Positions 55,716 to 64,000 of a stretch of DNA of 64,000 nt are shown in pieces. Source of the stretch: Bombardia bombarda (lineage: Eukaryota > Ascomycota > Sordariomycetes > Sordariales > Lasiosphaeriaceae); assembly GCA_030512295.1 (NCBI GenBank), contig JAULSR010000013.1, forward strand, positions 237,680 to 301,679. Reading direction: 5' to 3'. Positions within the stretch are counted from its first letter, which is position 1. Each line of letters starts with the position of its first letter. The translations under genes and the position numbers were made by a program. The notes beneath the pieces are model-generated. The model did no database searches. It worked only from the letters and a program-made list of their open reading frames with translations, and was not told where the DNA came from.

Positions 55716-58000
55716 CTACACCAATACTATTTCTCTCCTCTCCTTGACATCTTGAAACCACGCACTCATGACACTTGCGGGAACCTCGAGGCCACATCCA
55801 ATCCTCTCAAACCTGTTTCCACCCTGGTCAACAGCCTTTAAGAACAGACAAATGCTTTCCCCTCCCCAAATGAACCCGGTTCGCATGCAGAATATCTGGG
55901 ACTCAACAGACAAGTGATGCTCTCCGGGCTCGTGGACTGAGTAGTCGGGGGTGAACCTCGCTCTCTCCCCCTTTGCTTCGAATTGTGCCAGGTTACTCAC
56001 GTCGTGTCTTTGCAGTATCCCATCCACAAGAAAACAATCTAACCTCAACTCGACTTCATTAACTGCTCCAAATTCATCCAGTCCCTTGATCGCAACACGG
56101 CAATCTTTCACCTCCAAATCCGTCTCATGTACCCTCCCACACGCCGTTGCTGTCTCTACTAGCCCAGTGGCTGAAATCCAGCTCCATGACGGCCCCACAA
56201 ACGTGTCTCGTCTCGGCAGCATTGAACCCTCCCTGCTGTACCACAACATGTCATATACCAGACTTAGATCCCACATTCCAGCCACGTATCTCCCCAACCG
56301 TCCCTCATGAGCGGAAGAAAATTGCCTTGCTATGCCCGCCAAAGCAGGCAGCCTGTCGGAATCATATGAGATGCTTAAGCCAGAATACTCAGTCACTATC
56401 TGATGCCAGTAGCGCCGGACGTCGATATCTGCTATCAACTTCCCTCTGGAGCCGCCGTCGTTCCTAACAAGCAGTCCTAGCGCCTCGGCATGGAGATATT
56501 TTCTCTTGTCAGTAAACTGTCCCGTCCCAGAGGCGCCATTAGATCCTCCACCCCACGCCCCACCTGGACCATGTCCGCACTGGCACGTCGCTGTCCATGC
56601 CTCGGGCTGAGCACACTCGAAATACAGCTCGTATCTTGTAAAATGCACAATCCGTGCCGACAGTAATCGCTCTTGGTAGACCCAGGCCCTTCCCAAAAGG
56701 GGCAGCTCAGTTACCATCATCTGGCGTAGTCCATCGGGTTGCCAGGTGGGATGCTCTGGAACCCGGCGGACGAGATACCCACGGCGACGCCTCATCAACC
56801 CCATTAAGCCCGAATTAATCGCAAAAGGATAGCTCGGGCTGGTCCGAAAGAGACCCTCGTCGCTGTCAGATGAACAGGTTGCCGCCAGCGTCACGTAAGC
56901 ACGAGTGTAAATGTCGCACATTTGTGCCGCCTGGGTCGCCCAGTCATCGGCATCGTCCTGAACAATACATAGCGAGTCGATCCAGATGTAACTAATGCCC
57001 AGGGAGACGGTCACAGAGACTGCATCCTGGAAGGTCTTGGGAAGCTTGGCCCAAGGAATTGAGATGAGATGGTCGCTGAGGCTTGACTTTGTGGTCTGAC
57101 ACGTGTGAGTTGCACTCCCCCAGCGGTGACTGAGACAAGCATATCGAGTGGGTAAAGTGATGTCTTCAACAAGACGGACAGAAATGTCAGGTTCGTGGGC
57201 AGACTTGGAACTGTCTGGAAGAATCTTGAGCTCAAGTACGCGTTTCGGCAGAGGCACATCTGCTCGCCGGCAGATGGTATGAGAGGAATCGCAACGTGAG
57301 AGCCAGGATTTGATATCTACCAGCGATGCAGTCGATCCAGTTTCCCCATAGTTTAAGCTCGTCGAGTCGTTGTTGACGAAAGGATGATCTATCAATTGAA
57401 ACAGCACGCACATGTATCAAAAATCAGCTTTCCATGTCTCGCTTTCCAGTCTTGTCTGCTCAATGTAATGGACAGCATTTCAATCCAATCGGTAGGATTT
57501 TACCGCAGCCAACATCCACGTGAAGAAGCAATCCACTTACCAAACAACTCAGATTGTGTTTCACTTGTGCAATCAATATCGAGATTGATCGTCCAATTGA
57601 CAAGTGTCTCGTCTGAGCCAGCTTTCCTCACCATCAATTGGATCTCGAGGATACCATAAGACAGCCCGGTTCTTAGTCGATTATCTCGGGTCATATTCTT
57701 CCAATATAGCTGGAGACTGTTCTCATCTTCTGAGCCATGAGTGGCACTGACGCCATCGTCAGCAGCAGCCGAAAGGATCGCCTGATGGATTGCTGAGCAT
57801 CCTAGACAGCCCCGATCGACCGAGAGCTGCAGCACGGCGAGCTTGGTTGTATGGATCACCGTTATATTGTCTTCTTGGACTTTATTCTTGGAATAGGGGA
57901 ATAGTCCGTCAAGTGGCTCTTCGACCTCGTGGTGTAGAACACGAAGCGAAATTTTGTAGTTGTATCGGCGATGAATCAGAGGATGTTGAGGATTAGTCAT
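55716..58000 (-). CDS. HET-domain protein, subtelomeric
   Basis: Two exons, 58000-57541 and 57388-55716 (GTAAGT donor), encode 710 residues. The N-terminal 150 residues carry 'RGCLGCSAIHQAILSA', the usual Cys-containing opening, then a beta-rich section. The HET domain has 'TRYACLSHRWG' (residues about 234-244), 'YIWIDSLCIVQDDADDWATQAAQMCDIYTRAYVTLAATCSSDSDEGLF' from about 287, and 'GRAWVYQERLLSARIVHFTRYELYFEC'. The C-terminus is a typical 'GPSWSWISATG' module. It is the last intact gene before the AT-rich block, about 5.9 kb from the telomere. A role in non-self recognition is possible but not shown. No adjacent partner gene is seen. Confidence 0.92.
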
Positions 58001-58569
58001 CCCTGTTAGTCATCCAGCCGTCACCACTTCGTCATCCAGCCGTCACCACTTCGGCATCTTGTTGTTCCGCTTGCTTTGTACGTATTGTCGATATTTTCGG
58101 CCTCGCGCAGATTAGCCTAGAATAGACACACACATCTTCGCAGACCCTGAATCGGCCCAACAGAGGAGCCTTAAGTTGAAGAGCTCCCTTTGGCAGCTCA
58201 AAGTAACAAAGCCCACAACATCGCTGTCGCAAGGTAGCGCGCCACTGGCCATTGCTGAGGGAAACAAATGATGGCATATTCGAGATAATTGAATGGTAGG
58301 TGTTACGGTGTTCGCAGGTGTCATAGTGCTCGTAGGTGCTGGTTAATTAACTGCTTCCTGTCAGCTGGGTCAATGCCTAGCTACAATAGTCTTAGGTGCT
58401 TAATCTAGTTGTTACGCGGGCGCCTCCCCATCACCCGCCACCGCCCCCCATACTAGAAGTCGCGACCCCCCTACCGGCCACCCCCTGCAACCGGCCACTA
58501 ACTTAAGCATTAAAGCTTATATATCCACAACATAAGCTATATAAAATACAGTAAAATTCTTATAAGTAT
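58001..58569. other. Transition into AT-rich subtelomere
   Basis: No coding sequence. At 58412-58500 there is a C-rich stretch (many CCCCC and CCGGCCAC runs), and from 58500 the base composition turns AT-rich. Confidence 0.5.
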
Positions 58570-58650
58570 TTTTATAACGGGCTAAACCTTAAGTGCACTT
58601 TATGATATTTATGGTTGCACGCCGGAACTAATTATCTGGGTGCTTGTCAC
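58570..58650 (-). repeat. Partial inverted LTR copy
   Basis: Read on the minus strand, this stretch matches the LTR interior: the sequence around 'AGTTCCGGC', then 'AAAGTGCAC', then 'GGTTTAGCCCGTTATAA'. It abuts the start of the first direct LTR at 58647, making a head-to-head arrangement. Confidence 0.75.
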
Positions 58651-59233
58651 GGGCCTAGCCCGCTCCTAAGCGTAGAATAGCTCGTAGGGTACTAGCGCCT
58701 TGGCGCCAAGGCACTAGCACGTGACAGCCCCTTAGTTAGCTTTCCTAAGGATAAAACCCTAGCTTAAGCATATAAATAGTTAGTTCCGGCGTATAATTAT
58801 AATTATTATAAAATATACCTAAAGTTTAGCCCGTTATAATTGGTTGCACCTTAACTATACTACGCGTAATTATTTTCTTATAATCTTTTTAAAATTATTA
58901 GAAAGCCCTTTCTTTACGTTATTATAAAATCCCTTTTATATTTTCGCTAATCGAACGGTCGCGAAATGTTTATATATAATATAATATATTAAAACTTTCT
59001 TAAAAGACTAGTTCGGGCGCCTTACTAGCGTGCCGTATCCCTAGACCCAACAATTAAAACGACCCACTTGCTATTAAAAAATTCCTAACTAATTAAAGTA
59101 TTTAACTAAGCATTACTAATACTCTTAAGATTATAATTATAATTTAAATTAATAACTACGATTAACCCTTTAATAAAATAAGCATTTTAATATTTATATT
59201 TATATTAATTAAATTAAACTAGCTTTATTATAG
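58647..59233 (+). repeat. LTR copy 1 (Ty3/Gypsy, ~590 bp)
   Basis: Begins TGTCACGGGCCTAGCCCGCTC and runs to about 59233. Most of its length aligns with the second copy at 59267. Differences are mainly C/T and G/A, as expected of RIP. It contains a 13-bp-arm palindrome centred on GGCGCC. Copy 1 keeps more C and G than copy 2 in the shared stretches at its left end. Confidence 0.8.
58692..58717. repeat. Palindrome inside LTR, 13-bp arms
   Basis: The arms are complementary around 58704/58705 (GGC|GCC) with a single mismatch at 58696/58713. The same palindrome recurs in copy 2 at 59312-59337 with one more mismatch from a C-to-T change. Confidence 0.9.
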
Positions 59234-59266
59234 GCCTAGCCCGCTCCTAGGCGTGGAATAGCTTTG

Positions 59267-59880
59267 TTACGGGCCTAGCCCGCTCTTAGGCGTAGAATAG
59301 CTCGTGGGGTACTAGCGCCTTGGCGCTAAGGCACTAGCACGTAATAGCCCTTTAGTCAGCATTTTAATTAATACCTTAGTTAGCTTTCTTAAAGATAAAA
59401 CCCTAGCTTGGGCACACGGATAATTAATTCCGGTATATAACTATAATTATTATAAAGTGCACCTAAGGTTTAGCCCGTTATAATTAGTTGCACCTTAACT
59501 ACACTGCGCGTAATTATTTTCTTATAATCTTTCCGAGATTATTAAAAAGCCCTTTCCTTGCATTATTATAAAATCCTTTTTATATTTTTATCGACCGAAC
59601 GGTCGCGAAGTGTTTACGTGTAACGTAGCATATTAAAGCTTTCCTAAAAGACCGGTTCGGGCGCCCCATTAGCGTGTTATATTTTTAAACTTAATAATTA
59701 AAACGATCTATTTATTATTAAAAAATTCTTAATTAATTAAAGTATTTAATTAAATATTATTAATATTTTTAAGATTATAATTATAATTTAAATTAATAAT
59801 TATAATTAACTTCCTAATAAAATAAATATTTTAATATTTATATTTATATTAACTAAGCTAAACTAGTTTATTATAGCTAC
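59267..59880 (+). repeat. LTR copy 2, 5' LTR of the truncated element
   Basis: Starts TGTTACGGGCCTAGCCCGCTC and is directly followed by the pol-coding interior. A 30-base fragment of the LTR start also occurs just before it (59234-59266), showing a staggered join between the two copies. The exact 3' boundary is uncertain by 20-40 bases. Confidence 0.72.
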
Positions 59881-62800
59881 TTCTACTTTACTTATAGGCT
59901 TCCCGGCTACGGACCCCCCCTTTTAAGCAATTTAGAAAGTAATTTTTACGAAATATTTCGAAAGATTTAATTTTTTTTATTTCGCCTAAGCTTTAAGCGG
60001 TATAAATAATAATATAAATTATTTATTTATTAATTAGCTCCTTTTTAAACTTACTATAAAAATTATCGAATTAAAAAAAAAAAATAAAAATAATATAAAT
60101 TTTAAAGCTTTTTAAAGCATTTTTATTTAGATTAATATCGTTATAAGAGTTATTATCAATTAAAAAAATACTTTTTATAAATTAATAAATTTAAAAAAAA
60201 ATTTATAATATTATAAATTAATATTATTAATTTTATTAAAAAAAATAACGAATTATAAATTATTTATTAAAAGGTTATAATTAAAAATAATACTTATTAA
60301 AAGAATTTAAAAAATTTTATAATTTAAATTAATAATATTTAAATTTAAATTAATTAAATTTAAATTAAACGTAATAAAATAATTATTGAAATCGATAACT
60401 TTCGTAATAAAAAAACTCCTATTTTTAATATTTTAATTTTTTAACCCCTTTAATAACGTCCGTTTTTAAAATTTAAAACTTTTATAAAAGAAAATAAAAA
60501 CGTTATAAAAAATTAGTTCGCTTTTAAAAATTAAAAAAGTAAAATTTTAAATTATTTCGTTTTTAATTTATATTATTTTTTTAACGAATATATTAAATTT
60601 ATTTTTATAAACGTTTATTTAAAAAATAAAGTAATAATTAATATCCGTAAAAAAATAACCGGCATTAAAATTAACGAATATTTTTTAATTTTTTAACGGT
60701 AAAAAATAATAACGGCTTTTTTTAAAATATTTACCGACCGCTTTATAAACGTTAATATAATTATAAAAATATAAATAAAATTCAGTAAATTTATTTAATT
60801 AAACAAGTTTTTTAAATTTGTTATTTTTTTTAAAAAATTCGATATTTTAACCGATATTATAAATATAAACCCGTTTAATAAAATTATTTATTTTACGTAA
60901 AAAATCTTAATAAAAATATATAAATCTTTAAACTATAATTTTAATCTTTCGGATAATAAAGATTATAAAAAATAATATAATTATTTCACTAGTTTAATAA
61001 TTAATAAAAAAAAGCTAAAGATTATTAATAAAATTAATAAAATTTAAATAATTAATAATTATTAAAAGTTTTTATTTTTAATTATTATAAATCTAAAAAT
61101 AAGCAAATTAATAAACTTTAACGTAATTAATTATAATAATAAAAAATTTATAATATTTATTTAAAAATATAATTTCCGTCGTTATAATAATATATATATT
61201 TAATACGTTTATATTAACTATATTTAATTTAATTATAAAAATAAAATAATTAATAAGCTTTAAATTATTAAAAAAGAACGTTTTAATTAATAAAATAACT
61301 TTAATTAAAACGCTGGCCGAAGTATTAATTAAAATTAATAAAATTAAAAAAAACGAAAAAGTTATAATAATAATAATAATCGTAATTATTATTAAAGCGG
61401 CGGCCGTAAAGGATATTCGGGAAATAATAATTATTAAAATAATAAATTTTATAATAATAATTAATATTATTAAAACCGAAATAATAATTATTAAAATTAA
61501 AGTAAAAAATACGTTATATAAACGGTTATTAATAACTTTAAAATACTCCTTTACTTAAGCTAATAATAATAATAACGTTAATAATAAAGCTTTATTATAA
61601 AGGAGATTAATAATTAAAGAAATTTATTACCTTTACTTTAAATTGTTAATAAAGGTTATAAATTAATATAATAAAAGAAAAAAAAAAACTAGTTTTATAT
61701 AATATAATAAAATAATATTATAATTTAATTTTACTTTTTTTTATTTAATACTATAATAATATAAAATTAAAATCCTAACTTTAATAAATTTAAAATATAA
61801 CGGAAAAATATTTATAAATATTATTTTAATATACGATTTATAATTATTTTTATATAAATTTATAAAACTAAAACCGTTAAAATTAATAAACGGAATAAAA
61901 AAAACTTAATTTATAAATTATATAAAGTTTATATTTAAAATCGGCCATTATAAGGAATATATATAAGCATTAATTACCGACCCAAATAAAAATCACCCCT
62001 TAATTTTCGGTTTTTTATAGTTAGAATTATATAATCCTTATATAATATAAAGCGAGAAGTTTTTAACCTTTATCGATAAATATAATAATTATTATTTATT
62101 TTTAGGACTTTTTTACGCTTTAAGAAAGGTTATTAAAGCGGGAACTACCGTTTAATAATAATAATACGTAATAATATTAATAATTAACGAATAAAAGAAA
62201 ATATTTTATTAAATAATAATAAAAAAAGTCTTTAATAAAAAAGAATTAAAATAATTTATCGAACTTTATAAAGCAAGAAAAACTACTTAAAAAGGAAAGA
62301 AAATACCCTTACCAATTAAAATAATCGCCGGCGTAAAAAAAAAGCTTTTAATAACTTTTCAATATTTTATTTAAAATAAGCTTATAATAATTAATTTAAA
62401 TTTAATAAACGATTAAAATATTAAATTATTTAATATATAAAACTTCCTTTTTATAATAAAATAAAAAAAGGTATAAGTTAATATATTTACTATAATAGAA
62501 CTTAAAAAAGCTATATAAATTAGAGACTTAATTTTTATATTAGAACTATCCGAAAAATTAATATATTAAATAATATAAAAAAAAAAGATTTAAAATATTA
62601 TAAGTTTTTATTTTTAAACGAATATTACGATTTTATCGATTATTATTTTAATAATATTATTTTATTAAAAAAGATTATAAACGAATTAAATTTATATTAT
62701 TAATAAAATTAAAAGTTATTAAACGTTAATTAAATAATAATTTAATAAAAAGGTTTATTCGACTTTTTTTAATAAAAATCATAATACTTTTACTCCTAGT

Positions 62801-63890
62801 TAAAAAACTAAAAGGGGAAGTTTATATTTATTAAAACTATCAAAGCGTTAATAATATTTTTTTAAAGAATAAGTACCCTCTTCCGCTAATACGCGAAACT
62901 TTAAATATAATTTATAAAATTAAAATCTTTATTAAATTAAATATTATAGTAATATTTAATAGAATTAAAGTAGCGGAAAGTTATAAATAGCTAATAATTT
63001 TTATTACCCGTTTCAGCTTATATAAATTATTAATAACTCCTTTCGGCTTTTAAAAAACACCGGTTATATTTTAATATTATATTAATAATATATTATATAA
63101 AGCATTTAATAATTATATAATTATATATTTAAACGATATTTTAATTTATTTTAATTCCGAAAAAAAGCATATTTAATACGTATAAATAATATTAAAATAA
63201 CTTTTAGAAATAAGCTTATAAATCGACGTTAATAAATATAAATTTTATATTATATATATTAAATATTTAAATATTATTATTATTTTAAAAAATATTGAAA
63301 TAAAAAAAAAAAATTAAAATTATAATCGATTAACTTTTATTTATTATAAAGAAATAATTTTAACGTTTTTTAAAATTTATTAATTTTTATCGACGTTTTA
63401 TTAAATAATTTTTTAATATAACGAAATTATTTTATAATTTTATTAAAAAAAATATATTTTAAAAATAAACTTTAAATTATTAATAAGTATTTAAATAGTT
63501 TAAAAAAGTATTTTTTATAGCTTTAATATTAAAAGTTTATAATTAATTTAAACTTATAATAATTAAAGTAAACGTTTTAAATTAAATTATAAAAGGAATT
63601 TTTTTATAAAAAAAAAACGATAATGTTTTTTATTTAGTTATATATTTTTTATTTAAATATTCCGCGTAAAAATATAATTATAATATTTATAATAAAAAAC
63701 TATTAGTTATTATTAAAGTATTAAAAAAATAACGACCGAAATTTAAAAGTATTTTAAAGTTTTTTAAAATTATTATTAATTATAAAAACTTTAAAACGTT
63801 TATTATTATAAAGTAATTAATTTTAAAACAAATGCGTTAGTTTAAGTTCTTATTTTAATTTAATTTTATTATTACCTATAGATCCGGAGA
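59881..63890 (+). mobile_element. Truncated, RIP-mutated Ty3/Gypsy retrotransposon interior
   Basis: The region is extremely AT-rich and full of stops, but the plus-strand conceptual translation keeps a pol gene in order. 'HPLIFGFL*LE' near 61991 is the end of an aspartic-protease region. The RT block has 'TPFGF*KTPVIF' near 63036 and 'YLNDILIYFNSEK', with catalytic YxDD now YLND, at 63126. The RNase H block 'YNIYNKKLLVIIKVLKK' near 63690 ends in 'FNFIITYRSGE' at about 63885. Integrase and the 3' LTR are absent. CpA and TpG dinucleotides are nearly gone and TpA is in excess while CpG survives, the pattern of repeat-induced point mutation. Gag should occupy about 59.9-61.7 kb but is not readable. 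Confidence 0.88.
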
Positions 63891-64000
63891 GGGTTAGGGT
63901 TAGGGTTAGGGTTAGGGTTAGGGTTAGGGTTAGGGTTAGGGTTAGGGTTAGGGTTAGGGTTAGGGTTAGGGTTAGGGTTAGGGTTAGGGTTAGGGTTAGG
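63891..64000 (+). repeat. Telomere repeat array (TTAGGG)n
   Basis: About 18 exact TTAGGG units run to the last base, G-rich strand 5' to 3' toward the end, marking a right chromosome terminus. No degenerate telomere variants are seen, and there is no subtelomeric helicase gene between array and retroelement. Confidence 0.99.

Noticed and set aside
3020..57413. A secondary-metabolite gene cluster
   Set aside because: Monooxygenase, P450, old yellow enzyme, AsaB-like oxygenase and SDR remnant are scattered over more than 50 kb among unrelated genes, with no PKS, NRPS, terpene synthase or regulator.
58412..58500. C-rich stretch as an rDNA or centromere-like element
   Set aside because: It is short, with no match to ribosomal sequence that I can see and no tandem structure.

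Overview
The window is the right end of a chromosome of a filamentous ascomycete (Pezizomycotina). Evidence: genes with short spliceosomal introns (GTRNGT donors, CTAAC/CTGAC branch sites, about 45-260 bases), fungus-restricted families (Rtt109, 2EXR, HET, fungal rhodopsin-like/PTH11-type receptors, GA4-desaturase/AsaB-like), and a terminal TTAGGG array. A retroelement in the last 4 kb carries the signature of repeat-induced point mutation (RIP). The species cannot be named from the sequence.

Layout. 1-18 kb: a seven-helix membrane protein, an FAD monooxygenase, a Ca3427-like periplasmic-binding-fold protein, an intron-containing tRNA-Ala(UGC), a DUF829/PaxU-like hydrolase, an intron-containing tRNA-Ala(CGC), an acyl-CoA thioesterase-like protein, a patatin-like phospholipase with a single-base frameshift, a small Cys-rich secreted protein and a GT25 glycosyltransferase. 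18-35 kb is partly housekeeping: Rtt109 histone acetyltransferase, mitochondrial ribosomal protein mL57, a 2EXR protein, a P450, a SET-domain lysine methyltransferase, a decayed oxalate-decarboxylase-like bicupin and a secreted LVIVD-type protein. 35-58 kb is accessory: two HET-domain proteins, a Ser-rich orphan, an old-yellow-enzyme oxidoreductase, an acidic-tailed orphan with a probable frameshift, an AsaB-like oxygenase, a methionine-permease-like transporter, a Dal5-family MFS transporter and a broken SDR. 58.4-63.89 kb is an AT-rich block: three copies of an LTR module (one partial and inverted), then the 5' part of a Ty3/Gypsy element ruined by RIP. 63.89-64.0 kb is the telomere array, which starts where the element breaks off at the end of its RNase H region.

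The genes do not form an obvious pathway. Several oxidative enzymes are scattered with no PKS, NRPS or terpene synthase, so I do not call a biosynthetic cluster. The strongest observations are the telomere sitting directly on a truncated retrotransposon, the tandem-plus-inverted LTR arrangement, homopolymer frameshifts in otherwise well-conserved genes, and two alanine tRNA genes with different anticodons and introns within 2.2 kb. Exon coordinates were worked out by hand from splice signals and frame and were checked for reading-frame closure; no gene model has been tested against transcripts.
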